A stretch of 64,000 nucleotides of DNA from Amoebophrya sp. A120. Lineage: Eukaryota; Sar; Dinophyceae; Syndiniales; Amoebophryaceae. A program made the translations under genes and the position numbers. The stretch covers positions 876,629 through 940,628 of the forward strand of contig CAJINV010000004.1 in NCBI GenBank assembly GCA_905178155.1. Reading direction: 5' to 3'. A model generated the notes under the pieces. That model had not been told where the DNA came from. It did not search any database and worked only from the letters and a program-made list of their open reading frames with translations. The first letter of the stretch is position 1; every line of letters starts with the position of its first letter. Positions 30,796 through 41,369 of this stretch are shown piece after piece.

Positions 30796-32390
30796 TTTTT
30801 AGGGGGTGTGTTGCTGCTGGGTCGTCGTAGGGAAAATGAATAAGAGGGCGAAAAGTACTTCAAAAAACACGAGCTGTAAGTGTAAACTTCTTATTAGGCG
30901 GTCGTGAAAGTGACACTTACAAGAACATCGAAATCTAATATCTTTTCCTGCGTATATTTCTCGCCGCTTCCACAGGTCGCTTGTTGTATTTGTAAACTTC
31001 TACTTGGGAAATCTGCCAGCTACTTTTGTTGTTGAAACTACTTAACTCATTGCCTGTCAAAATACTTCATCCAGTTGGAAAATTTGCGCAATCTTTGATC
31101 ACCGTCTGGTAGCGAAGCCAGAATTTTTTTGACCCGGATTTCATAGCAACGCAAATATCGGAAAGGTACCTACACCAAAACCGGAGCAGAAAAGGTCATA
31201 GAAGCCGCATTGCTTGTTTTCTTGTCCATTCTATCTGATCGCAACTGAAGAAGTTGTGATCAAGGTTTTCTTGTATTTGGCACGCGATTGTAGGCTACTT
31301 GTAGCTAGCGCTACCTTTCTTTTGTCGAGTATTTGGCACTGCACTATGATTGAAGTGCTGCATCGGAAATCGGTTCTGATTATGCTATTTCGGAACGAGT
31401 TGAACCTCATCTTCGTCCGGATTTCAATTTATTTCCGGATCGGAAAATTCTATCTTCTCATGAGTGGAACAAGATGAACTTCATAAGCTTCTGCTTGTTT
31501 CGGCGAACTTTACCGCCAAAGAAACGCTCGAGCTGACTGCACGAGATCTGATGAAGCAGATATACGGATCATTCTGGCTAAGAATCTATTCGGATCGGGT
31601 AGCGGTTTTCGTGTTAGTGGTTCTTTAGGGGTACTGTGTAGAAGCGGGTCGAGCTTGGAATTATCTTGCTCGAGTGATGAGGATATCGGGTTCTGGGGAA
31701 AAGATTCTTATCTTACCGGAGTCAGATTAACGGGGTGTGGGTTCGAGCGAAAGGCACAGACCACAAGGACTGAGTTGTATTGTAAACGGGTTACGATGCT
31801 TGAAAGACTAGAGTTTGAATTTGATCAAGAAACTTCATGTTAGCAAAATTCATGTTAGCAAAATATACCCAAATAAAAAATGTTTGCGTTGTTAGTGTTT
31901 GAAAAAACTTGGATTCTATCTTAGGTGGAAAGCAAAATGTTGTTAGTGTTTGAAAAAACTTGGATTGTATCTAGAGTGAGAACAAAGCAAAAGAAAACCC
32001 TTTTAGAAGTTTGTGTTTGAAAAGACTGGGATTGTATCTCAATTGGAAATAAAGCAGTGAGTTTCGCCGTGAAATTGATGTATCTAGAAAAAACAGTATA
32101 GCGGAATGCATTTACATTTGTAATAAGCATACACTTCGAGAAAAATTTGATTTTGAATTTACCTGAAAAACAGCTTGTCAAAAAATTGGATTCGGAAAAA
32201 AATAATGTATCACGTATCTAGAAAAAACAGCATAGCAAAAGCAACAGTACAGGTACAGCAATAAAACGAATAATTTTTTTTACAGGATGGACGCAAATAG
32301 GCTGTAGTGAATCAGTGCTCAACCAGAGGGATGCTCACAGCACAACATACACTTCAGCCTATTTCTCTCTTTGCGACAGCGATCCTCCTC
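30796..32390. other. AT-rich intergenic region with a short tandem repeat
   Basis: No frame has recognisable similarity. The stretch at about 31889-32056 is repeated (listed separately), and TATCTAGAAAAAACAG recurs near 32080 and 32215. Confidence 0.55.
31889..32056. repeat. Three imperfect tandem units, period about 51-71 bp
   Basis: GTTAGTGTTTGAAAAAACTT begins copies at 31891 and 31942, and a diverged third copy (GTGTTTGAAAAGACTGGG) begins near 32013. Each ends in GGATT(C/G)TATCT followed by an AAAGCA-containing spacer. Confidence 0.8.
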
Positions 32391-35300
32391 TCAGATCTTC
32401 GGACTCCGGCCGCTGTTTCCGAACAGAAACTGTGCGTTCGGCTGCAACACCACCGGTAAATTGTAGCTACTTTTGTACCCGTGCTCCTGGTACCGGGACA
32501 CATTCCCCGGTCGGCCGTACAGTTTTTCCCGTTGCTTCTGCACGGAAGACCGCAGCTTCGTCGCCAGCGTGGGCTTCCAGATGGGTTTCACGGGGACGTC
32601 TTCCACGGAATTCAGCCGGTTCCAGCACACGTTCTCCGTCGAGTGCTTCAGGCTCGCGTAGGAGGGTTGAATGGACCCGATGCAGATCTTCTCGTCCTTC
32701 ATCTTCGTGAGAGACAAATTGTGCGACAGGTTCGCCTGGATGTCTCGTCTGCGCAGCGGTTCTTGATTTTGATTTGGATTTTGATTACTTCCAGGAGAAG
32801 ATGATCCACCAGGAACAACTACAGGACCAGCCTTTGCCTTTCTGTGTCTGGAGGGGAACAAGTCTTTCTTCTGCAGTTTCAAGTTGGGATCTGAGGTGGA
32901 GTACACCCCGGACAGGTACTGGCCGCCCAGGAACTGGTACGGCGGCGGACGTTCCGGAGTTCGGGAACGGGAAGGAGTTGCAGCTTCATCTTTGGACGAC
33001 TTTCTAGAAGAGGTTTTATTTTTCGTTTTGTTTTTCGCCGCATGTGAATTCGCTTCTTCCATCGTTTGATCAACGAGACCTGCTGTCGTGCCGTCGTTCA
33101 CACTTCCAACATTGTCATCAGGTAGCAGATCCAGCAAATCGAAATCCGGACTCCGAGATCGGCTCCTCCTGCGGTTTGTCCTCTTCTCTTTCGGATCCTC
33201 GTCCCCAAACAATTCCTTCCGTACCGCCTCGTACTCTGCATCCAACAACACTGACGTTTGCGGCGAGTCGAAACTGCTCTTTCGATGGAAAGTGTCGACG
33301 CCGCCATTTGAAGACGCAGCTCCCGGAGAGATGCTGCGATGTTGGATCCTAGAAGAAGTACCGAGAACCGCACCAGCCGCAGGGCCAGTCGCGGAGGCCG
33401 AAGCATAATAGTTTCCCGGCGAGGGGCTCGCGGGCAGGGACTGTGTGTCTGCTTGGGAGTTCGTCGCGGACCAGGACCTGATTTTTTGGTCCACAAACCC
33501 GTTAAACTCCTCGCCGAACAAGACTGAGCCGGGCGACCCAAAATCGATGAACGGGTCGAAGTTGATGGAAGAGCTGCCGGTCGTGTTTACCGTCGTGTTC
33601 GGCTGACCTTGTTGGCCAGACAAGTTTGAGGACCCACCGGGCGAAGTAGTTCCAGCGCCAGGATTGTTGTTGTAAAAACCTCTGGAGTTATTGCTGCTGT
33701 TGGTACTGTTTTCGTGACTCAAAGCTGCTGCTGGTACTTCTACTGCACCCGGGCCTGGCGATGTTGTTGCGCTGGCGTGGTCCGCGTCTTGGTTTTGGTT
33801 CACGTAGGGTAGTTCTTCTTGCAGCTCCTGTGCCTGCTGCTGCATTTGAAATTCCTCCTGTTCGAGCAGCATTTTGTGCACCCGGGAATGCCTTGATGTA
33901 CTGTGGTTGGTGTGCGGCCTGGAGTTCGAGTGGTTTGTGTGCGGCCTGGAATTGGAGTGGTTGGTCTGCGGCCTGGAATTGGAGTGGTTGGTCTGCGGCC
34001 GGCTGGACGACAATCCCGCAGAGGGGAGTGAAGCCGAGGTCGCGGAAGTTTGCGGCCGGCTGTTGCTGCCGATTGGTGCGACTGTGGAACCCGTCGGGGG
34101 CCGATCGTCTTGAAAGAAATCCGGAAGCTTTCGGTTCAGCTGGAGCTGGTGTAGTTGTTCGAGTTCCGGCTCCAAGTCAGCTGGCGCACCATTGTCGACA
34201 ACATCGTCTCCTCGTGTAGTTTGCGACGATAGTGCAACATTTTCTTCTTGTCGGTGTTCCTCCTGCTGGTCCTGATACTGTTCCTCATCCGCCACAAAGG
34301 AAATAATTCGTGGCGACAGGGAAGATTGCTTCGGATTCGATGATGCAGCAGGTCGCTGCTCTGCAGTCACTTCTGTCACATCTTCTCCGATATCATTGGC
34401 CCTCTGCAGCATATTAAAGGAAGCATATTCATCATCACCGACGCCTGTGATCATACCAGTCGCTGACATTCGTTCATGACCACTACTCACAGCCGCCTTG
34501 CTCGTAGCCTCCCGGCCCCGCCAGGGAATGGCGTCGTAGCTCGCCATTGAGACGAGGCTATGGGTGTAATTGCTAGTACTTCCCCGCCCCCTATCTCTCC
34601 GGTTTCGACTTCTACGCCCGCGACTGTCACCACGCTGATGACCCAGACCTCCGCCACTCGACGAGACTGTGGAAAACGTCGTTGATTCGTCGAACGCGAT
34701 GCTACTTGAGGTCGACATCATACTGCCCCGACTCAACAGGGAGTTGTCCCTGGTTGCCGCCAACCGGGTCGACTCTGACATTCCCCCGGTGTTGGTCCCG
34801 GTGCAGAAGTCCAAATGCGCATCGGGAAAAAGATTTGGGGAGGTTGGCGTCACGGGTTTTGGATTCTTCTTCCCCCCGTCCGACATCACCGGCGGCCTTC
34901 CGACCGGATCGGTTGCTTTCCGGACGTAAACCATCGCCCTCTCGCTTCTCTCCGGGTAGTCCGCGAATCTGTGCGATTTTCCGTACATTTTGCGGTTTTC
35001 TTTTAGTCTGTTTTTTCTTTTCTCCAACACAAAATCATACGCCGTTCTGTCGTCCAAAACCTTGTCGATGTACTTGACGCCGCCGATGTTGTTCCGATTT
35101 TCAAACTCTTGCTCGGCGAGTAGCCTCCGGTTTTCCTGGTCTTCCAGAGTCTGCATGGCCCAGTCCTGCTCGTCCGCGCACCGGTATTGCATCCGCTCCG
35201 TCCGGGTCAGTGACCGCTTTTTTTTCTTTTTCCGGACAATGGTTTTCATGGAATTCGAAACGCGGTCAAATACCTCCACCTCCTCCATTTCGGAGGATTC

Positions 35301-38300
35301 GGACGGGAGGTCGGACACGGTCAAATTTTCCAGGTCTTCGTGCAAGCCTTGCCCAGCGGCGAGGATTTTCCCGTTTTGCACCCTGCCGGCATCCACGAGG
35401 TGAAAATACCGGTCCGCCTGCTCCTGTGTGATGATCGAGGACTCGGAATCGCGTTTCGACGTGGCCGTCCCGACGGATTCTAACCGCCCGTGGGTCAAGA
35501 TCCCCTGAAGTTGCTTGTCCGTTTCCTTCTTAATGGCGGTGGGCGAGAGCGGCCGGTTCTGGTTGGTGCTCTTCTTGGTCGAGGACGCGTGGTCGCCTGC
35601 TGGTGCTGGGGTTTGCGGTTTTAGCCCTTTATTTTCCGACAAATCATCGGCTTGCTTTATTTTGTTGAAGTCATGCAACACAGGTGCGCGCTCAAACCGG
35701 GAGCAATCCTTCAAGGGCTTGATTTTATTCTGCTTGTTCGCGGCACCTCCACTTTCCCCGCTAGTTGTAGTTCCCGACATGAGAAAAGCCGGCGTGTCTA
35801 GCGTTTGCAGCCACTGGATTTCGCTTGGGTAGATGTGGCCTTCTTGTTTCTGGTCCAGCAGGTCAAACAAATTCATCACGTCCCCCGTCCACCCGGCCTT
35901 ACACATCACCTTCCGAAACGGCAAGCACCCAATCTGGCTGCTGTACCGATTCTGCAGGCTGGTCTTCTTCTTCTTGCTCTTGCTTTGGTCCTGCAGCTCC
36001 GCTGGGACGTTGCTGTCCGCGGAAGAGGAGCTTTTCTTGCTGCTGTTTCCCAAGATTTCAGTGGCGATCTTGGCTCCGTGGATCGAGGTGACGAGGTGCT
36101 GGAGGAAGGCCAGATACCCGCCGAAATTCAATGCGCAGAAAGAGAAGAACTTCTTCAAGATCGTCGCGGTCTCCGGTGCGTACTGGGTGATCGTGACGAA
36201 CCCATCGAGGTTTTTGTCCAAGTGCACCCACGCGCCCGGCAACTGCGATAGCCGGAATTTCTGCTGTTGAAACGCATTACCGAAGGCAGAAACGGCGTAT
36301 TTGTGGTGCGATTGTTCCGCTGAAGTGCCGTTATTTTCCAGCGCACTATCGGCATCATGCTTCCGCAAGTTCGACTTCAGCACGTTCCAAGCGACACTTG
36401 CCGCGGCCACCCCCGTGCTGTTCACGGACAACGTGGCCGCTTCTTCGAATTCGGAGTAAATCACCTTCTGGCTCAGGTCCGCGTCCACGTTGCGCCACAC
36501 GAACAGGTCGTTCCCCCCGTAGTACAACCGCAAAATCTTCTGCAGGGCCGCAAACCCCTCCGCGTCGGGCTTCGCATTCAGGAATAACGGCGGTTGCCAC
36601 CGTTGCAGAAACAAAAAGTCCTTCGGCTGCACGTAGACGCCGTCGTGGCAGAGACACCGAAAGAGGAACTGGAAATACTCCGACCGCTTTTTCTCGTACC
36701 TCCGCCGCAGGGAGGACTGTTTTCGCGCCTTCTGGACCCGCTGGAGCAAAGACCCGATGGAGCGGATGGTGGAGGACGCAAAAGTCTGGGATAATTCGTT
36801 CATGTTATTACCACTTTTCGTACTGTTGTTATCACCTCCTCCTCCTATCCCGGAAGTAGATAGCTGTTTGCTCGTGGCTGTAGCGAAAGAGCTTTTGCTT
36901 GCCTTGGACACCACGGACAATAGTGATTTTCCGGTTTGATTGAACGGCGACTGCCGTTGATGTAAGCCGTTGTTGCTCCCCTGTTGTTCGTCATCGGAGG
37001 ACAAGACCTTCGCGGCCGTCTGCAACCCCGCTTCGTCCTCGTCCGAGGAGTCGATTTCTTGCCACTCTTGCTGCTTGTTCAACGCGTGTACCAACATGGC
37101 TTCGTCCACCACGTCGCCAAAGTGCTGCAACTTCTTCCCCGTGCCGATTTTCGCGGCGCGATTGATGATTTGCAGTTGCCGCACGACCTTGCGAAACTTC
37201 TTCGAGGCTTTCCCCGCTTCGATCAGCGTCTCCCTGACTTGATTTTTCAAACCCTGAAACACCGCGTGGTTCTCCACGGTCGGCGCCCACGCCTTGAGCG
37301 ATTGCCGGTCCAGATTTCCCAAAGAGCGGAGAAAGCCCATTTCGGATCTGCCGCCCTCCACTTCGGCAAGAATCCAGTCGTGGAGTTGCGCAACGTGGTC
37401 AATTTCCTCTTGTTCTGGGGACATGAATTCTCCTTCCGAAGCTGCAATTCCAATCATACTCCCGTCATCGCCCAACATCCCTTCCTGTGCGAGCGTCTCT
37501 TGCAGGAGCTCTTTGCTGTAGTTGTGGTCCCGCTGTTGTTGAGTCGACCTCGAGCTCGACTCGTGATCCTCGTTGTGGTCATTATATTCGTCCAAATTGT
37601 CCGCGTTTTCTTCTTCGTCCACCTCGTTCTGCGTCTCTTCAATGACCGTTTCCAGCTGCTTCAGCTCCAGCTCCAGAGGGAAGTTAGTGGAATCCTCATG
37701 CTCATTTGTTCGACCACCCGCAGCGCCCCCGAATAGGTTGTCGTTGTCAACATCCTCTTCATTATCATTCTCGAAGTTCTGGTAGTTCATGCTTTCCTCA
37801 TCGAAAGCGGAAATACCCGGGGAACTGGGCGTCGTGCCGTAGCTAAGTTCGTTTGTGCCGTAGGACTTTTCGAGTAGGTACAGCCCGTAATCGAGATCAT
37901 CCAGACCCTGGTTCACGATTTTGGTCACAAAGGTCTCGGCGAAAGAATTGACAAAGGATAAGGAACTTTGTTGCTGATCATGTTCATGTTCCTTGTTTTG
38001 AGGTTCTTCTGCTGGAGATCTTCGTAAGGACGAGGACCGGCTAAAGTAGTTTGGTGTCGTGTCGATGACTCTCTCGACGGTGGTCGGAGTTGCCGTGGCG
38101 GAATTGTTGGTCATGCTAGTACTTGTGGTGCCGGTAGTGTCTTGTTCTCCTGGGAGGACGGTGACACTCTTGTTCATCCGAGTGCCGCTCGATGGAGAGT
38201 TACTGCTCCCTGTCTCGATCGTCAGCTGGTTATTTGCAGCCCTTTTTCCGCCGCTAGCTGAGAGCGGTAAAATCTCGTCCTGCTGGGAGGTGGCTATTGA

Positions 38301-40382
38301 CTCTTGATGTTCTCCTTCTCCTGCGACAACTCCAGAACCTCCATTCTCATCGTCGCGACTCTTTATAACTTCGCCTTGTCCTTGTCTCAACTTGTCCAGT
38401 TTCGCTTGCTTTTCCTTTTCAAGCAAAACCGCTTGTTTCGTTAGCAGCTTCAAGTACCGGTTCAAGTACCTGCAGACCGCGCCGAGCCGAAACGTCCAGA
38501 ACGCCGGGTCCGCGTGCACCAGCAGGGAGTCCTTGCACACCGCGGCGCTGGCCTTGATCAGCATGGAGTCGAAGGCGCTCTCCATGTTCAACTTCGGCAA
38601 AAAATCCAACTTCCGCATCCGGTGGATGAATTCCTTTTCGGTTAACCTCTTAAACAAGGACTGGTACTGGATCGGCTTCTTGTTGTTGAAGATCTGCACC
38701 ATCAGTTCCTCGAAGGACACAAATTTCTCGCGGTAAAAGGCTTGCAGTTTCGTCAACGCGACCGCGGCTTTCACGTCGAACTCCTCGATCGACACCGTTC
38801 CCTGCTCGTCCTTGTCCATGTTTTTCCAGGCCAAGTTCTTGTTCCCGTGGTACTGCACCCGGCCGCACCAGTGGAGAAAATCGGACTTCGTGATTTCGCT
38901 CGGGTCGAGTCTCTTCTCGTACTGCCGCCTCGCCAAGTCCTGCCACGCCCGCAACGGGTTTTTCTCCCCGTACACCGCGCGGATGAAGTTTTTGATGTGT
39001 GTGTTCGTGTCAACAAGCAGCTCTCCGCGGTTTTGCCGCGCTTTCATCAACTCCGCAAACTCCTCCTCTTTACTCGGAAGGGTCATCGCGGCTTTCGGAG
39101 ATTTTTTGGTCTTGGGCATGGAAGGAGAAAGTAAAACACCAGTAGAAACTTCCCCCGCGGTTGTGGCACTTGCACTATGGTCCGCAGTAGAAGTAGGTGT
39201 GGCTACACCAGCAGCTGCGCTCGGACTCCCCGGAACAACCGAGCTGTTCCCGCCCACCTTCACCACCAGGTCCGGCGCCAGCTGCCGCAATTCCCAGTAC
39301 TCCAGCTGGTCATTTTGACTCACATCCAACAGCTTAAACAACCTGCCTGCATCGTCTAAAAACGGGTAGTGAAAGGCGCGCATGCCGTCCTGGAAGATCT
39401 CGCGGTCCAAGCAGTACACGTTTCCGTAGTTGTCTTTCAGTTCCTGCTCGATCTCGGATGCGATTTTTTCTCCTATGTGGTAATTCGCGTACTTCCGCAT
39501 GTTTTGGTCCGCGAAGGAACCGGGTTTGACGAACTTGTTCAACGTTTCCAACGACGGAACCGCTTCCCTCAAAATGTTCCGGTCCAATCCCTTCGGGAAA
39601 ACAGAATCGAACATGTTGAAGAAGATCCGGGTCGTGATGTCGTTTTTATCCTCGGCCGGATGCTCCTTGTCCTTAAACAGTTCCAGCAGCCAGTCGATAA
39701 AGCTGCTGATCATCCGGAATCCCAACGGGTCCAGATCGGCCAACGAAATCGGGGTGTCGCGCAGGTAGCTCGCGGCGTGCTTGGCCTCCTTGATGTAGTA
39801 CTTTTTCTTCATGTCCTCATCGTAAAAGTACTCCAGTCGCACAATACTCTCGTCCTTCGGCGGCGGATTCCGTTCCAGCTCTTCCAGTTCCTTCCTCGCT
39901 TGGTGTTTTAAATCGAGATAGGTCGACACCCCGTGCAGCGAGTAGAACTTCTCCTGCAAACGGGCGGAATTTTGATTGTGGTCTACTTCGTCGTCAAAGT
40001 TCTGCTGGTGTGACGGTTTTGCGCCGCTGTTTTCATTCTCGGAATTCGAATCGCTGCCTTTCTGTCCCCCGCTCCCGCCGATTGAAGATTTGGGGCTGTT
40101 CGACAGACCCGCCGGCTGTAACACCGACCCGGCGCCGAGCTGATGCTGGATTTGCAGCAACTCCAACGCGTTTGACCCGATGTACCCGCCGAGCGGGGTG
40201 TTCCGCAGGTCCCGCTCATCGTCGTTCAACGCAACGCAGGCGTCGATGAGGTCTTCCGCGGAGAGCTGGGTGTCAACTTTGTAGTCGAGGTAGAACAGCC
40301 AGGCGGTGGCCACGTGCTCGACGGTGTATTTCTTCTTCAAGAAGGCACGCACGTCCTTTATCACAACGTCGCGGAAACGCAT
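32391..40382 (-). CDS. Giant EF-hand protein (2663 residues), intronless
   Basis: A single uninterrupted frame of 7992 bases. Several EF-hand-like helices and loops are seen: LFKLLDVSQNDQLEYWELRQ (near residue 350), MDKDEQGTVSIEEFD (near 527), VDADLSQKVIYSEFEE (near 1306), LDKNLDGFVTITQY (near 1394) and LLDQKQEGHIYPSEI (near 1514). Other blocks look helical and conserved (for example YFYDEDMKKKYYIKEAKHAA). From about residue 1700 on it is mainly low complexity, including a short tandem array (NSRPQTNHS units near 2130-2160), ending in a compact basic module, KPIWKPTLATKLRSSVQKQR, with a final NLPVVLQPNAQFLFGN. Probably a calcium-responsive scaffold or cytoskeletal protein; no named orthologue is recognised. 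It has no introner although smaller neighbours have up to seven insertions. Confidence 0.85.
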   Translation of the reverse strand: MRFRDVVIKDVRAFLKKKYTVEHVATAWLFYLDYKVDTQLSAEDLIDACVALNDDERDLRNTPLGGYIGSNALELLQIQHQLGAGSVLQPAGLSNSPKSSIGGSGGQKGSDSNSENENSGAKPSHQQNFDDEVDHNQNSARLQEKFYSLHGVSTYLDLKHQARKELEELERNPPPKDESIVRLEYFYDEDMKKKYYIKEAKHAASYLRDTPISLADLDPLGFRMISSFIDWLLELFKDKEHPAEDKNDITTRIFFNMFDSVFPKGLDRNILREAVPSLETLNKFVKPGSFADQNMRKYANYHIGEKIASEIEQELKDNYGNVYCLDREIFQDGMRAFHYPFLDDAGRLFKLLDVSQNDQLEYWELRQLAPDLVVKVGGNSSVVPGSPSAAAGVATPTSTADHSASATTAGEVSTGVLLSPSMPKTKKSPKAAMTLPSKEEEFAELMKARQNRGELLVDTNTHIKNFIRAVYGEKNPLRAWQDLARRQYEKRLDPSEITKSDFLHWCGRVQYHGNKNLAWKNMDKDEQGTVSIEEFDVKAAVALTKLQAFYREKFVSFEELMVQIFNNKKPIQYQSLFKRLTEKEFIHRMRKLDFLPKLNMESAFDSMLIKASAAVCKDSLLVHADPAFWTFRLGAVCRYLNRYLKLLTKQAVLLEKEKQAKLDKLRQGQGEVIKSRDDENGGSGVVAGEGEHQESIATSQQDEILPLSASGGKRAANNQLTIETGSSNSPSSGTRMNKSVTVLPGEQDTTGTTSTSMTNNSATATPTTVERVIDTTPNYFSRSSSLRRSPAEEPQNKEHEHDQQQSSLSFVNSFAETFVTKIVNQGLDDLDYGLYLLEKSYGTNELSYGTTPSSPGISAFDEESMNYQNFENDNEEDVDNDNLFGGAAGGRTNEHEDSTNFPLELELKQLETVIEETQNEVDEEENADNLDEYNDHNEDHESSSRSTQQQRDHNYSKELLQETLAQEGMLGDDGSMIGIAASEGEFMSPEQEEIDHVAQLHDWILAEVEGGRSEMGFLRSLGNLDRQSLKAWAPTVENHAVFQGLKNQVRETLIEAGKASKKFRKVVRQLQIINRAAKIGTGKKLQHFGDVVDEAMLVHALNKQQEWQEIDSSDEDEAGLQTAAKVLSSDDEQQGSNNGLHQRQSPFNQTGKSLLSVVSKASKSSFATATSKQLSTSGIGGGGDNNSTKSGNNMNELSQTFASSTIRSIGSLLQRVQKARKQSSLRRRYEKKRSEYFQFLFRCLCHDGVYVQPKDFLFLQRWQPPLFLNAKPDAEGFAALQKILRLYYGGNDLFVWRNVDADLSQKVIYSEFEEAATLSVNSTGVAAASVAWNVLKSNLRKHDADSALENNGTSAEQSHHKYAVSAFGNAFQQQKFRLSQLPGAWVHLDKNLDGFVTITQYAPETATILKKFFSFCALNFGGYLAFLQHLVTSIHGAKIATEILGNSSKKSSSSADSNVPAELQDQSKSKKKKTSLQNRYSSQIGCLPFRKVMCKAGWTGDVMNLFDLLDQKQEGHIYPSEIQWLQTLDTPAFLMSGTTTSGESGGAANKQNKIKPLKDCSRFERAPVLHDFNKIKQADDLSENKGLKPQTPAPAGDHASSTKKSTNQNRPLSPTAIKKETDKQLQGILTHGRLESVGTATSKRDSESSIITQEQADRYFHLVDAGRVQNGKILAAGQGLHEDLENLTVSDLPSESSEMEEVEVFDRVSNSMKTIVRKKKKKRSLTRTERMQYRCADEQDWAMQTLEDQENRRLLAEQEFENRNNIGGVKYIDKVLDDRTAYDFVLEKRKNRLKENRKMYGKSHRFADYPERSERAMVYVRKATDPVGRPPVMSDGGKKNPKPVTPTSPNLFPDAHLDFCTGTNTGGMSESTRLAATRDNSLLSRGSMMSTSSSIAFDESTTFSTVSSSGGGLGHQRGDSRGRRSRNRRDRGRGSTSNYTHSLVSMASYDAIPWRGREATSKAAVSSGHERMSATGMITGVGDDEYASFNMLQRANDIGEDVTEVTAEQRPAASSNPKQSSLSPRIISFVADEEQYQDQQEEHRQEENVALSSQTTRGDDVVDNGAPADLEPELEQLHQLQLNRKLPDFFQDDRPPTGSTVAPIGSNSRPQTSATSASLPSAGLSSSRPQTNHSNSRPQTNHSNSRPHTNHSNSRPHTNHSTSRHSRVHKMLLEQEEFQMQQQAQELQEELPYVNQNQDADHASATTSPGPGAVEVPAAALSHENSTNSSNNSRGFYNNNPGAGTTSPGGSSNLSGQQGQPNTTVNTTGSSSINFDPFIDFGSPGSVLFGEEFNGFVDQKIRSWSATNSQADTQSLPASPSPGNYYASASATGPAAGAVLGTSSRIQHRSISPGAASSNGGVDTFHRKSSFDSPQTSVLLDAEYEAVRKELFGDEDPKEKRTNRRRSRSRSPDFDLLDLLPDDNVGSVNDGTTAGLVDQTMEEANSHAAKNKTKNKTSSRKSSKDEAATPSRSRTPERPPPYQFLGGQYLSGVYSTSDPNLKLQKKDLFPSRHRKAKAGPVVVPGGSSSPGSNQNPNQNQEPLRRRDIQANLSHNLSLTKMKDEKICIGSIQPSYASLKHSTENVCWNRLNSVEDVPVKPIWKPTLATKLRSSVQKQREKLYGRPGNVSRYQEHGYKSSYNLPVVLQPNAQFLFGNSGRSPKI
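33900..34013 (-). repeat. Coding tandem repeat, 30-bp units
   Basis: Four to five units of 30 bp encode NSRP(Q/H)TNH-type decapeptides in the low-complexity part of the giant EF-hand protein. The repeat is seen as TGGTTGGTCTGCGGCCTGGA-like units on the plus strand. Confidence 0.8.
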
Positions 40383-41369
40383 TTTGAGGCTATGTTGAGA
40401 GGGGTGTGCTTATGCTAGGAGCTGTTTGTTGTAGTGAAAACGAGGAAGACGAAGTAGAGCCCTCTTACAAATTGAATTTCGAGCACTGGTCAATAGGGTT
40501 CAAGCATGTAGTAGCTTTCCAATAAGGGTAAAAAATGGTCGTGGGAAAAATACAATCTGGCAAGCAAGAGAAACAACAGATAGTAGTAAAGAAAAAAGGT
40601 TTTCGTCTAGAAAAGAAGAGGGTGGGAACCTTTACAAAAGGCTTCAAAGGGGTGTCTACGTCTCTTTGGGTTACAACGGGGAAGGGAGGTAAAGATTTTA
40701 GGGATGCAAAAACCTGGTAAAATCTCAAATTGAAAATGAATTGACTTGAAAAGAAACCAAAAAATTGGCTACACGACCTCCAATGACAACACGACGAGAC
40801 GACGATCCAAGAGACCACAACGACCTTGATTCAAAAATATGCACGATGTATGAGGCGGGAAGAACGGTTTTTTGTCAGTCGCGACAAGATGAAGAACCGG
40901 ATGATTATTGAGCCACGAGTGCTTTTCGGATAGATCTAGCAGTACTTGCTGGTGTACGAACGATTCTACTTAATCTGTTGCACGAATAGAACCAGGGACA
41001 GCATGTCCAAAGACGAAACGAGCACCATCCACATTAAGACAACTGAAGCCGTGCAAATGCCAAAAAGAGAGAGACTTCCTTTTATTTTGTTTGTGTATCG
41101 GGCGCACCGAAACCAACTTAAACGTATACGACATGCACGATGCCACCGGGCCTAATATTTGATTTGACGTAGAGTGCGATACAACTTCAGCATGACGTAT
41201 AACGACGAATGTGAAAAGCTGAAAAAGGCGCGAGAGCTCCGGCTCAGTCCGATCTTCGGTGCAGCTGCGGTGACACCAGAAGAAGACCCTGCGCGCAGGT
41301 TATTTGCAATGTTGACATCTGCAGACTCTTGAGTTTTATACGCTTTGCCCAAGATAGTGCCTTCTCTGG
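40383..41369. other. No supported gene
   Basis: Short frames only. The 91-codon frame at 41152-41427 overlaps the last coding exon of the next gene and is probably 3' untranslated sequence. Confidence 0.5.

Noticed and set aside
35805-36270. Plus-strand frames opposite the giant EF-hand gene
   Set aside because: Three overlapping frames in different phases with no similarity; shadows of the 2663-residue gene.
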